Notes under the pieces: model-generated | Told to the model about the DNA's origin: nothing | What the model saw: only the letters and a program-made list of their open reading frames with translations | Databases searched by the model: none | Position numbers and translations under genes: made by a program | NCBI GenBank assembly: GCA_021555105.2 | Contig: CP134604.1 | Span: 248,001-312,000, forward strand | DNA: 64,000 nucleotides | Direction: 5' to 3' | Origin: Thalassospiraceae bacterium LMO-JJ14 | GTDB lineage: Bacteria; Pseudomonadota; Alphaproteobacteria; Rhodospirillales; Casp-alpha2 | In this document: one piece after another, positions 56,211 through 64,000 of the stretch | How the letters are laid out: every line of letters begins with the position of its first letter | Numbering within the stretch: position 1 is the stretch's first letter

Positions 56211-57815
56211 CTAGTCGGAGAATCCGAGCATCGACGTATAGGACTTCGTCAGTTTCTCAGGCCCGTTTTCGGCGAGCGCCGAACGGAATGCATCCGTGGT
56301 CTTAGGCCCGATATCACCGTCGACCTTGAGCGGTTCCGGTGCGGGCTTGTTCCGCTCTTGGGCCGCCTTTGCGCCCAGATCGTTCAGGCTCTCCTGCAAC
56401 GTCTCGGCCGCGACTTTCGGCTTCCCAGCCCCGAACAGAGGCTGCACCTCTTTCTCGACGGTCCGTTTGAGACCCGACGCCGAGCCGCCGGTGTTACGCT
56501 CGGTCTCGGCGAAGTTTCTGAATCGTCCGATACCGAACGCTTCCTCGGCCCTGCCGGCGCCGTGACGCGCAACGGTGCGTTTCAGCGCCGCCTTGGTCTT
56601 CGGCCCGGAGACCCCATCGACCTTGAGCACGTCGCCAAACATCGACAGGCCCGACTGCAACGCCTTCACCACGTTTGTCTCGCCGTCATCATGCACGGGC
56701 TTGGCGATCCGCGCCGCGAACCGTTGCAGTGCGTCCGCCACCGGCTCACCGTTCGGTGACGCCAAAGCCTTCGGTTTCTCAGGCATCTTGCGCACCGGTT
56801 CGGGTGCGATCATGCGCCCGGTGGCATCGTTATCAACGGGTTTGTCGCCGTAGTTGAGAACATAGAAACCACGGCGCAGGTTTTCGATCTCAAGGCGTCT
56901 GGGATCGTTGGATTTAAGTTTCCATGACCATTGACCGAGCGCCTTGGCCTCGTCCTCGGTCAGATCGTCGACGGGTTTGAGCATCAGATCGTCGAGGTCA
57001 CTTTCGAATCCGCCCGCGCCCAGGTCTGTGCCCTGGTCCGTGCCTTGATCCGTACCACGGCCATTCTTGCCGCTGGCGACAATCGCCATTGCCTTGGCCC
57101 GCGCGGACTCCGGCACGCTGTCAGAAGTCGCATCACCGTCGTCAGTTTGCGGCGCGTTCGTTTCGGCATCCTCGGCAGCATTCCGCGCCGCCTCGGCCCC
57201 AAGTCCCACGCCCACAGGCGCTTTGGAAACTTCGTCCGGTTCGGCTCTCGGTTTTTCGACATCGTCCGGGACCAGTTCACCACCTCGTTTCCAGTACTCA
57301 CGGATCGCTTTGCGGCGCTCTGCACCCGGCTTTGTCTGGGAGATAATCTTTTCCATATCGCGGAGATGACCCCGGCGTTGCGCCAGATCACCTGCGCCAT
57401 AGCCAAAATCACCCATTTCATCGAGTTCCTGTTCGGTGAACATCTTGTCGATGCGTGCGTCCGCACCGGATGCATCCAGCGCGCCCTGCGCAAGTTCAAC
57501 GCAGTTTTTACCGAATAGCTCATATTCGCCCGGATTGGCCCGCGCATTGGCAATGTATTCCGCTGCCTTCTGCGCTTGCTCCTTCGTCATGGGGATTGAT
57601 CGCTCAATAACGGTCGACTTGCCTTTGCGCTCGGAATCATCCCGCACTACCCCCGGCGCACCACCGATGACGGCGCCGACTTTCCCGGCAATTGTTTTAT
57701 CTCGAAGATGCTTTCCGATGATCGGCTCATCGATGCCCGGACCGGTCACGCCAACCGAAAAATGTCCGAATTCGTCGCTTTTGTCGGCATAAATTGTCAG
57801 TTTGTAATCGCTCAT
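56211..57815 (-). CDS. peptidoglycan-binding protein with papain-like N-terminal tip (putative phage toxin B)
   Basis: 534 residues. The tip (about 1-125) has a His in DEFGHFSVGV (His18) and a Cys in ELFGKNCVELAQGAL (Cys105). That His-before-Cys order and spacing fit permuted NlpC/P60 or LRAT-like papain folds, which act as amidases, acyltransferases or peptidases. An acidic low-complexity linker with GTDQ repeats follows, then from about residue 277 a C-terminal half shared with the 47950-49503 protein, with peptidoglycan-binding repeats (VLKVDGVSGPKTKAAL, LKVDGDIGPKTTDAF). A divergent membrane-protein gene lies next to the tip. Confidence 0.75.
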   Translation of the reverse strand: MSDYKLTIYADKSDEFGHFSVGVTGPGIDEPIIGKHLRDKTIAGKVGAVIGGAPGVVRDDSERKGKSTVIERSIPMTKEQAQKAAEYIANARANPGEYELFGKNCVELAQGALDASGADARIDKMFTEQELDEMGDFGYGAGDLAQRRGHLRDMEKIISQTKPGAERRKAIREYWKRGGELVPDDVEKPRAEPDEVSKAPVGVGLGAEAARNAAEDAETNAPQTDDGDATSDSVPESARAKAMAIVASGKNGRGTDQGTDQGTDLGAGGFESDLDDLMLKPVDDLTEDEAKALGQWSWKLKSNDPRRLEIENLRRGFYVLNYGDKPVDNDATGRMIAPEPVRKMPEKPKALASPNGEPVADALQRFAARIAKPVHDDGETNVVKALQSGLSMFGDVLKVDGVSGPKTKAALKRTVARHGAGRAEEAFGIGRFRNFAETERNTGGSASGLKRTVEKEVQPLFGAGKPKVAAETLQESLNDLGAKAAQERNKPAPEPLKVDGDIGPKTTDAFRSALAENGPEKLTKSYTSMLGFSD

Positions 57816-57954
57816 AACCCTTACTCCTGTTCAAAGTTGGATGATTTCCAGGACACGCCCGGACCGTTTGGCGCAAACGCACCGTAAGAACCCGCAAACA
57901 CGGGATTGGGAAAACTCATAAATTTTCAGGAAGTCTTCGAATTTACGTTCTGGC

Positions 57955-58039
57955 CCGTTCATAATCGAAACTGACAACCACCTGGAGAACACACATGCCA
58001 ATGCAAGAGCTATTCATGCGCAGCCGAAACGGCATCGTG
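57955..58039. repeat. 85-base repeat R at the start of membrane gene 1
   Basis: Matches 59577-59661 with 5 mismatches. It contains leader, ribosome-binding site (TGGAGA), ATG and 15 codons (MPMQELFMRSRNGIV) of the putative immunity gene. A 24-base partial copy is at 58528-58551. Confidence 0.85.
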
Positions 58040-58528
58040 GCGACACTGATCGTTATAACTGTCGTGATGTACCTTTTGCCGCAGGCCTACATCTTGGTGC
58101 AGGTCGTGAAGACAAATGAATCGGTTTCCACACTTATCAGTATCGCGTCGATTGAAATTCTCTGGATATATTACTGGTACCCACTGGCAGGACTTTCCGC
58201 AGTAAACGCGTTGATAATTTTTCGCACAGAGCGATTGAGAAAACGTGTCGCCTTTTGCCTCGTGGCAGCAGCTATGTGGCTCTTTTTTATCGTAAATCTT
58301 ATAACAGTAATCCAATTCGCAATACCAGGGTGGCTTACATTTGTGCTCGGCATTTCAATACTCGCGTACCCCCCCTACTTTTTGCTCCGATGGATACTTC
58401 GAGATGAATGCCGGTTTTCCGGTTCGGTTCTTGAACACCTTGCCTTCTATGCCGCTTTCGCGCTGCCCCAGATGTATATTGTTTTTCGCGGCATGCTGGA
58501 CCCCAAATTCTTTGAGTTCTTTTTCTGA
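57995..58528 (+). CDS. multi-TM membrane protein next to toxin B (putative immunity protein)
   Basis: 177 residues with about four to five TM helices: VATLIVITVVMYLLPQAYIL, IEILWIYYWYPLAGLSAVNALIIF, VAFCLVAAAMWLFFIVNLITVIQFAI, WLTFVLGISILAYPPYFLLRWI. AT-rich, plus strand, divergent from toxin B. Its end (PYFLLRWILRDECRFSGSVLEH) resembles the end of the 58840 gene. Integral membrane immunity proteins are known for several envelope-targeting toxins; here the role is inferred. Confidence 0.7.
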   Translation: MPMQELFMRSRNGIVATLIVITVVMYLLPQAYILVQVVKTNESVSTLISIASIEILWIYYWYPLAGLSAVNALIIFRTERLRKRVAFCLVAAAMWLFFIVNLITVIQFAIPGWLTFVLGISILAYPPYFLLRWILRDECRFSGSVLEHLAFYAAFALPQMYIVFRGMLDPKFFEFFF

Positions 58529-58563
58529 TGCCGACGCAAGAGCGATTCATGATTTTGCACGTG

Positions 58564-58632
58564 CACTCCAATCGAAAAGTGGCCTACGCGGCCGTCCTGA
58601 TCAGCATAAACCGTCAGTTTGTAATCGCTCAT
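58564..58632 (-). pseudogene. orphan N-terminal tip fragment of a toxin B relative
   Basis: Minus-strand frame beginning MSDYKLTVYADQDGRVGHFSIGV, aligned with the toxin B start (MSDYKLTIYADKSDEFGHFSVGV). Homology stops after 23 codons, where the sequence runs into a reverse-oriented partial R repeat (58528-58551). It is a displaced tip start left between two membrane genes. Confidence 0.75.
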
Positions 58633-58839
58633 TTGATATACTCCTTTGTTGGATAAGCTTCTGGTTTACCTACCTCATAAAAGGCAGGTTCATGTTTGCC
58701 ACTTGGCAATGGCCCACACATACAAATGCGCCAAACTATTAGGCGCCTAATAGCTGGTGTAAGTGCGGAAATTTATGTGCCTTAGGAATGAAAAAACCGT
58801 CCGAACCTTACATAGTCCGGGTGCATGATATCGGAGGGC

Positions 58840-59292
58840 GAAATGCAGCACCGCAACGGCACCGAGGTGCTTCGGATAATCGTCGTATTCAGCACGCTGG
58901 CGAGCGCCTTGGCGCTAACACTTTGGTTGCCTTATTCGATCGTTTATGAAGCCGCCGCGGGGAACAGCGATGTCCATACACACATCCGTTTAAACCGTTT
59001 TTATGGGGATATTCCGGGACTTATTGGCATTGCCCTCGCAACGTCGTTTTTTACTTTCAGGGCTCGTTCGATCAGCAGGCATATTTTAATACCCGTGACG
59101 TGTTACGGCATTTACGTTTTCCCGATGAGTTATCTGGCATCGTCGCTGACGATCATTCTGCGCACGTGGTATTCGCTGGCGATTGCAGTGCTTGTGCTGG
59201 GCGTGCCTCTATATCTATTCATAAGATGGCTTATGCGCCGCACTCAGTTTCCTGTACTATCGCTATATGAGCGGGGAACTCTTTTTCGCTGA
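58840..59292 (+). CDS. second multi-TM membrane protein (putative orphan immunity protein)
   Basis: 150 residues starting at MQHRNGTEVLR; an earlier in-frame ATG at 58825 (MISEGE) is possible. About four TM helices: VLRIIVVFSTLASALALTLWLPY, IPGLIGIALATSFFTF, ILIPVTCYGIYVFPMSYLASSL, LAIAVLVLGVPLYLFIRWL. The last helix and following basic segment (PLYLFIRWLMRR) echo the gene at 57995. It follows the orphan tip fragment and has no complete toxin of its own. Confidence 0.65.
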   Translation, partial: EMQHRNGTEVLRIIVVFSTLASALALTLWLPYSIVYEAAAGNSDVHTHIRLNRFYGDIPGLIGIALATSFFTFRARSISRHILIPVTCYGIYVFPMSYLASSLTIILRTWYSLAIAVLVLGVPLYLFIRWLMRRTQFPVLSLYERGTLFR

Positions 59293-59400
59293 TCGTGTTA
59301 CCACTCGCATTGGGGAGCCTGCTGTCCCACATATTTGTCATCACATCCAATTATTTCATGTGACTGACGCTGTTGTACCTCTACCCACAAGTTTGGCAGC

Positions 59401-59526
59401 ATGCAGAAATGGTGTGAATTGCCATGGATAGAACGTTATTTGATTTGTGCGGTCTTTATCGCTTCTGAAGCCATACATCTCTTTGGGTACTGGGTTGAGA
59501 ACGACTGGTATTACACCGTGATATAG
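59401..59526 (+). CDS. possible small membrane peptide
   Basis: 41-codon frame with one hydrophobic segment (YLICAVFIASEAIHLFGYW). It lies in the 59293-59692 stretch that otherwise contains only the R repeat copy. It may be a broken end of another immunity-like gene; coding status is uncertain. Confidence 0.3.
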   Translation: MQKWCELPWIERYLICAVFIASEAIHLFGYWVENDWYYTVI

Positions 59527-59576
59527 CACCGCCTAGGCACTTGGCTTCCGTCGAATCCATTTTTTCTTTCGCCGCT

Positions 59577-59661
59577 CCGTTCATAATCGGAACTGACAAC
59601 CACTTGGAGAACACACATGCCAATGCAAGAGTTATCCATGCGCAGCCGTAACGGCATCGTG
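59577..59661. repeat. 85-base repeat R, stub copy
   Basis: About 94% identical to 57955-58039, including ATG (59617) and the codons for MPMQEL and MRSRNGIV. It breaks off 31 bases before the holin stop. It is a stub of an immunity gene and marks the far edge of the tip/immunity array. Confidence 0.85.
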
Positions 59662-59692
59662 CGCCAGGGATCGATGGACGACGGAGCCGGCA

Positions 59693-60088
59693 TTACGCCG
59701 GCCCCTTCCATACCTTGACGCCTTTCTCGACCGAGCGGCCGACGACGTAGCCGCCAACACCGATCTTGAGCAGATCCCACATGTCGTCCGGGATCTCGGC
59801 GCTTGCCGTACCGAAAATCGGCACCAGGATGTAGTTGTTGGCGACGATCACACCGAACAGGCACATCAGCATCGGCCGCCAGTTACGCTGCAGCCAGCTG
59901 TCGCCGTTGGCCTCGGCGACGATGATACTCGCCGCGGCCTCGATTTCCTTCATTTGCCCGTCCAGCACTTTCTGCTGCAGGACGGACTTGATCTTCGCCG
60001 CCTGGTCCTTGTCCTCGACACTCTGGTCGATGATGTCGAACATCCCCTTCAACAGGGGCCCGGCGACACTTGCGATTAATCCGATCAT
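59693..60088 (-). CDS. phage holin (3-TM superfamily)
   Basis: 131 residues. Begins MIGLIASVAGPLLKGMFDIIDQ and contains SWLQRNWRPMLMCLFGVIVANNYILVPIFG, the RNWRP-x-M signature of the 3-TM holin family, and a last hydrophobic segment (DLLKIGVGGYVVGRSVEKG). It permeabilises the inner membrane at lysis. Confidence 0.85.
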   Translation of the reverse strand: MIGLIASVAGPLLKGMFDIIDQSVEDKDQAAKIKSVLQQKVLDGQMKEIEAAASIIVAEANGDSWLQRNWRPMLMCLFGVIVANNYILVPIFGTASAEIPDDMWDLLKIGVGGYVVGRSVEKGVKVWKGPA

Positions 60089-60099
60089 GATACCTCTCC

Positions 60100-60444
60100 T
60101 CAGTTCCGGTTATCGCCGCTGTTCGAGTGCGGTGTCTGTTTGAGCAGAATGTCGACGATCCGGTCGGTTTGACGGGCGATGCCCCGGGTTCGCTCATCAA
60201 GGCCGGAAAGCTGTGAGTCGAGCAGCTTTTGCTGCTGCTCGATCAACTCGATCCGGTCCCACTGCTTGCGGCGCAACGCGACATTGTCGTCAACCGCAAT
60301 TTCCAGCGCGTTGATGCGGCTGCCGGTTTCTGCACGCCATGCCGCTTCCGTATAGAGAAGCGCCACGGTCTGCACGACGAGCGCGGCGATGATGCCGATC
60401 GGCACGCGCTTATCCATGTGCCAGGCCTGGTTATCCTCGCTCAT
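60100..60444 (-). CDS. phage membrane-anchored coiled-coil protein
   Basis: 114 residues: an N-terminal TM helix (PIGIIAALVVQTVALLYTEA) and a long coiled coil (NALEIAVDDNVALRRKQWDRIELIEQQQKLLDSQLSGLDERTRG). Next to the holin, this could be an i-spanin-like lysis protein. It overlaps the upstream gene by 4 bases. Confidence 0.65.
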   Translation of the reverse strand: MSEDNQAWHMDKRVPIGIIAALVVQTVALLYTEAAWRAETGSRINALEIAVDDNVALRRKQWDRIELIEQQQKLLDSQLSGLDERTRGIARQTDRIVDILLKQTPHSNSGDNRN

Positions 60445-60641
60445 GCGCCACCCCCCTCGGGGTGCGCCGCCTGTGCCGCGCGGACCTCCTCAAGTAACGC
60501 CGTCATCACCGTTGAGCGCTGACCGGGTGCCGTCGCTTCGATGATATCGGCAAGCACGACCATCAGGTCATATTCGCGTTCCGTCGCCGGTGCGTTCCTG
60601 CCAAGGGTTTCGCGCTGATTGCGTTTCCAGGATTTACTCAT
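60441..60641 (-). CDS. small phage protein
   Basis: 66 residues, hydrophilic and helical (REYDLMVVLADIIEATAPGQRSTVMTALLEEVRAAQ). It overlaps the next gene by ATGA and lies 8 bases after the tail fibre stop. Function unknown. Confidence 0.6.
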   Translation of the reverse strand: MSKSWKRNQRETLGRNAPATEREYDLMVVLADIIEATAPGQRSTVMTALLEEVRAAQAAHPEGGGA

Positions 60642-60649
60642 GTCTCACC

Positions 60650-62335
60650 TCAATAAGTTGCGATCAGGCCGACACAGTCGTGCAGCCGGATCTGTTTGCT
60701 GTTGGCTGTCGTAATTTCATAGACAAGCGAGGCGCCGCTTTCCGCCGACACATCGGCTTCGAGCCGCCACAGTTCCTGACTGTCCGCCGATATATCCCCG
60801 ACCTTTGTCCAGGTGCCGGTGACCTTGGTGGTGCCGCCATCGATGGATATTTTGCCGACGATATCCGTACCGAAGGTGACACTGTCGACCGGCTCAAGAG
60901 TGAAGTAGCCGATGACATCCAGCGGGTCGGCGGTGCTCAGTGTCACCGCCGACGGCGTCAGCGTCATGTCGCCCGGCGATGCCGTTTCATAGAACTCGAC
61001 CCCGGCGATACAGGCCTCGCCATGCGGTGAGTTCACGTCGATTTCAATGCGGTGGTAACGATAAGCGCTAGACGTCGTGATCCCGCTGTCAACCGTCAGG
61101 ATGGCGCTGTTGGCATCGGCAATGGTGTTGCTCGCCAGCAGTACGTTGGAGGATGAAAAATTATCCGTAGAACCATACAACTTGAATGTCTGAGTCCCGT
61201 CACCATCACGGTCATAACCGACATCGTTGGTCGCATAGACGACATACTTCGAAATCGTCTTGGTGTTGCCGCTTCCCCAATCCTTGCCGATGTAGGCCAG
61301 GGCGCCGCTGGTCACGGTTTTATAAGCACCGGCAGCATACCCCTTATCCGTTGTCCCGTCGAAAGCCGCCGCAAGCCCGCCGCCCAACGTCATATCGCCG
61401 ATCACTGTTCCTGTTCCACCCGCAACGAGGGCTTGTGACGGGTTGTGATAATAATCCCCGGCGGCGTCATACGTGGCATTTAGCGATGTTGCCAGACTGT
61501 CGCTCTCGAAGTCGTCCGACAGCCAGAACTTGCCGACGCTTCCGGTGATGACGGTGGCGTCGTTTGCCGCCATGGCATAAGCGAGCGCGCTGACCGCCAT
61601 GTCACGGGCAAGCTGATCGGTTCCCGCGAAAAGTTTGGCAATGGCCTGGGCAGTCCGCAATGGTGTCATCGCCTTGGTGTTGTCGCCGCCGATTTCGGCC
61701 TCGCTTTGCGTTGCGATTCCAATATCCGCCAATGCCGGAAAGGGATGACGGTGATCTGCGGCGCTTAGTTGCCCCGATGATCCGGCGCTTCCCCCGCTGC
61801 TCCCAGCAGACGGCACTGCCTGAGAAATAACCGCGACATCGCCCAGGTCGGCAACGGCAGTGATGGTCACATCGCCTTCGGCATCGAAGGTCAATGCACC
61901 GTCCGCACGCGCGGCCGCACCCGGAAGTTCCAGCACGGCTGCAGCGTCGGTGCGCTGCAATCTGACAGTCCGCCCAAGATCGTCATTGATCTGCTGCAGG
62001 ACGGCAGTTTGAAAATCCAGCTCGTCATTGATGACCTTGGCGCGGAATTCACCCGACGCCTGAAAGTCGGATGTCCGGGCGATGGTCAGGCGCCGTAATA
62101 TCAGAATTACAGAACCGTCATCCGGAGGCATCGCAAAAATCACGGTGCCGCCGGTACTTTGGCCTGCACCCGTAACCGTATATGCGGTGCTCAGTATCTG
62201 CAGAACTCCGTCGACATAAACTTCTAGATCGGGTCCTGCAAAGACAGGGAAGGGATACGCATAGGTCGTCGTGACGCCGTCGCCGGTATAATTTATACGC
62301 GGCGCAACATCACCGATCTGAATATGATCCGTCAT
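60650..62335 (-). CDS. phage tail fibre protein 1
   Basis: 561 residues. The N-terminal part resembles the T7 fibre virion-attachment domain (INYTGDGVTTTYAYPFPVFAGPDLEVYVDG, LRRLTIARTSDFQASGEFRAKVINDELDFQTAVLQQINDDL). A collagen-like/low-complexity linker (AGSSGGSAGSSGQLSAADHRHPFP) and a beta-rich receptor-binding region follow, ending NSKQIRLHDCVGLIATY. Host recognition role. Confidence 0.85.
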   Translation of the reverse strand: MTDHIQIGDVAPRINYTGDGVTTTYAYPFPVFAGPDLEVYVDGVLQILSTAYTVTGAGQSTGGTVIFAMPPDDGSVILILRRLTIARTSDFQASGEFRAKVINDELDFQTAVLQQINDDLGRTVRLQRTDAAAVLELPGAAARADGALTFDAEGDVTITAVADLGDVAVISQAVPSAGSSGGSAGSSGQLSAADHRHPFPALADIGIATQSEAEIGGDNTKAMTPLRTAQAIAKLFAGTDQLARDMAVSALAYAMAANDATVITGSVGKFWLSDDFESDSLATSLNATYDAAGDYYHNPSQALVAGGTGTVIGDMTLGGGLAAAFDGTTDKGYAAGAYKTVTSGALAYIGKDWGSGNTKTISKYVVYATNDVGYDRDGDGTQTFKLYGSTDNFSSSNVLLASNTIADANSAILTVDSGITTSSAYRYHRIEIDVNSPHGEACIAGVEFYETASPGDMTLTPSAVTLSTADPLDVIGYFTLEPVDSVTFGTDIVGKISIDGGTTKVTGTWTKVGDISADSQELWRLEADVSAESGASLVYEITTANSKQIRLHDCVGLIATY

Positions 62336-62414
62336 AACTTTACTCCTGGTTCATTGAATTGAAGAGACGCATACGCACTGAGGAAGCGCGGTTCGCTTGC
62401 CTACGCGTACGCCG

Positions 62415-64000
62415 TCAGTACATCGCAATCAGGCCGACGCAGTCGTGACAGCGGACCTGCTTATTGTTGGCCGATTTCAGCCGATAACTCAGCGATGCCC
62501 CGGCCTGCGACGAAACATCCGTCTCGATCCGATATAGTTCCTTACCCACCGCGCCGAGATTGCCGACCTTGGTCCACGTCCCCATCGTAAACGTGACGCC
62601 GCCATCGATGCTGATCTCCATCGTCAGGTCGGTTCCCGGTGTAATGCTCTCCTGCGGTTCAAGAACCACATATGCCATCACGTCCGAAGGATTGGCGGTA
62701 TCAAGTGTCACCGCTGAGGGCGCCAGCGTCATGTTCGCCGGCGCGCCAAGGTCAAAACCGAAATTATCGATCCTGTCGTATGAACCCGGCGCATTGACGC
62801 CGACGGCGATATACACGTCTGCGCTCGAGGCCGCCGTCATGGTCCGCAGCAGAACATCGTTCTTGTAGACCTTGAACGTCGAGCCTTCCCGGTTGATCCG
62901 GAACGCATCGCCGCCGGCAACGGAAATCGTCGCTTCGGAGCTATTGTCGCCCATCAGATAAAACGTGTTTGATGCATGCATGATGCCAAACGGAATGTTG
63001 GCGCCTGACAGTCCGAAATCGACGCCCACAGTCGAATTGAATGACCCGATTGCCGAGGCCAGCAGGCAGGCGACTTTTAAACCTGTCGTGCCGCTGGTGC
63101 TACCCACCGTCGTCCAGGTAAAGGACAGGTCAAAATCTCCGCTGACCACGGCTGTCCGATAGATGCCCAAGTTGTACGTCGTCGGCATGACGCTGCCGTC
63201 CGGTGTCAGCGTGAAACTGCCGACAGCGCCGGCATAATCGGCCGACGCAAACGTCACAAATGGCGGATTATGATAATAGTCACCGTTGGCATCATAGAGT
63301 GCGCCGGTAGCCACACCGAGACTGTCGATCGCAAAGTCGTCAGCAAGCAAGAACGGACCAACGTTTCCCGTAATGCCTGCGGCATCGTTCGACGCCATGA
63401 CATAGGCGAGTGCGCTCGCCGCCAGATCTCGTGCCGTCTGATCCAGGGGAACGCCCAGTGCGGCAAAAGCCTGCCCCGCGCGGAGCGGCGTCATGGCCTT
63501 GGTGTCGTCCGTACCTGCCACCGCATCGGCCTCGGACGCGATACCGAAATCCGTCAGTTCCGGCAAGGGATGCGCATGGTCGGCGGCGCTTACCTGCCCG
63601 GATGATCCGGCCGCTCCTGAACCGCTGTCCGCAAGCGGCAAGGCCGTTGAAACGGACAGGCCCGTGACGGTGTCGATAAAACTGCTGATTCCGGCGTTCC
63701 CGTCCGCATCGAATACGACGGCCCGCCCGGACCTCGAAGCCGTATCCGGCAGCGTCAGTGCCGCCTGTGTATCCGTTTTCGAAAGCCGGAGCGAGCGGAC
63801 AAGGTCGTCGTTGACCTGCTGCAGCCCTGCCGACAGGAAATCCAGTTCGCCGTTGATAATCCCGGCTTTGAAATCGCCGGATGTGACGAAGTCCGACGTG
63901 CGCCGAATGCTCAGGCGACGGACAAGCGTCACCGCAGCATTGGCAGGCGGGGGCGAAACGAAATCGACAACACCCCCGGCGCGTTCGCCCGCGCCTGCGA
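62415..64000 (-). CDS. phage tail fibre protein 2 (partial at window edge)
   Basis: Paralogue of fibre 1. The frame is open to the window end and reads GAGERAGGVVDFVSPPPANAAVTLVRRLSIRRTSDF, so the real start lies outside and the GTG at 63932 is internal. N-terminal domain, linker (SGAAGSSGQVSAADHAHPLPELTDFGIA) and last segment (NKQVRCHDCVGLIAMY) match fibre 1. The central region (about 350 bases to 900 bases from the 3' end) is different. Confidence 0.85.
   Translation of the reverse strand, partial: AGAGERAGGVVDFVSPPPANAAVTLVRRLSIRRTSDFVTSGDFKAGIINGELDFLSAGLQQVNDDLVRSLRLSKTDTQAALTLPDTASRSGRAVVFDADGNAGISSFIDTVTGLSVSTALPLADSGSGAAGSSGQVSAADHAHPLPELTDFGIASEADAVAGTDDTKAMTPLRAGQAFAALGVPLDQTARDLAASALAYVMASNDAAGITGNVGPFLLADDFAIDSLGVATGALYDANGDYYHNPPFVTFASADYAGAVGSFTLTPDGSVMPTTYNLGIYRTAVVSGDFDLSFTWTTVGSTSGTTGLKVACLLASAIGSFNSTVGVDFGLSGANIPFGIMHASNTFYLMGDNSSEATISVAGGDAFRINREGSTFKVYKNDVLLRTMTAASSADVYIAVGVNAPGSYDRIDNFGFDLGAPANMTLAPSAVTLDTANPSDVMAYVVLEPQESITPGTDLTMEISIDGGVTFTMGTWTKVGNLGAVGKELYRIETDVSSQAGASLSYRLKSANNKQVRCHDCVGLIAMY

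Noticed and set aside
48000-64000. Gene transfer agent cluster
   Set aside because: The tail genes are gp11/gp12/T7-fibre-like and the terminase order differs from RcGTA-type clusters; prophage is the better fit.
1-64000. CRISPR array, rRNA operon or complete insertion sequence
   Set aside because: No regularly spaced identical repeats, no rRNA-like stretch and no transposase frame were found.

Overview
The window looks like chromosome of an alphaproteobacterium, most likely of a Rhodospirillales-like lineage. It carries gcrA preceded by GANTC sites and a DnaA box, a class II (plant/alphaproteobacterial type) glutamate-cysteine ligase, a thrS-infC-rpmI-rplT-pheST block and adenosylcobalamin-dependent methylmalonyl-CoA mutase. 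The core genes look GC-rich. The species cannot be named from the sequence alone.

Layout. 1-9.3 kb: 3' part of polA, msrPQ (periplasmic methionine sulfoxide repair), a GST, a TPR protein, an SDR, a beta carbonic anhydrase with an alpha/beta hydrolase, and two glycosyltransferases. 9.4-16.4 kb: the translation block thrS, infC (non-ATG start), rpmI, rplT, pheS, pheT. 16.4-19.5 kb: an AT-richer membrane protein gene lying between a class III cyclase gene and a duplicated fragment of that gene's 3' end. 19.8-26.8 kb: a divergent catabolic cluster (YdiJ-like flavo/Fe-S dehydrogenase and GntR regulator on one side; class V aminotransferase, enoyl-CoA hydratase and CoA-transferase on the other) with a palindromic operator between. 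26.8-35.1 kb: a mix of housekeeping genes (HtrA-like protease, D-cysteine desulfhydrase-like enzyme, class IV aminotransferase, ubiA, rsmE, gshA) interrupted by two small phage-like genes. 40.6-47.8 kb: housekeeping again (pagL-like gene, proline iminopeptidase, Nudix enzymes, ACT protein, gcrA, methylmalonyl-CoA mutase, AhpD-like protein).

Two accessory regions stand out. At 35.1-40.5 kb a small island sits against the 3' end of tRNA-Arg(CCT) and is bounded by a 73-bp imperfect direct repeat of the tRNA 3' half. It holds three tandem cassettes. Each has a plus-strand gene for an exported Sel1-repeat protein that runs convergently into a minus-strand gene or remnant with a MuF-like domain and a variable coiled-coil tail. 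Only the last cassette keeps the complete N-terminus with a peptidoglycan-binding domain. At 47.9-64 kb lies a minus-strand prophage region with T7/podovirus-like tail and packaging genes. It carries two large proteins that share a peptidoglycan-binding C-terminal half but have different N-terminal tips. Beside each tip is a divergent gene for a Sel1 or multi-TM protein.

In all three loci the 5' end of the putative immunity gene, including its start codon, recurs as a nearby repeat, and orphan tip fragments are present. The best reading is a phage-carried polymorphic toxin-immunity system that swaps tip and immunity gene together by recombination at short homology blocks. Toxicity and immunity are inferred from architecture and have not been shown.
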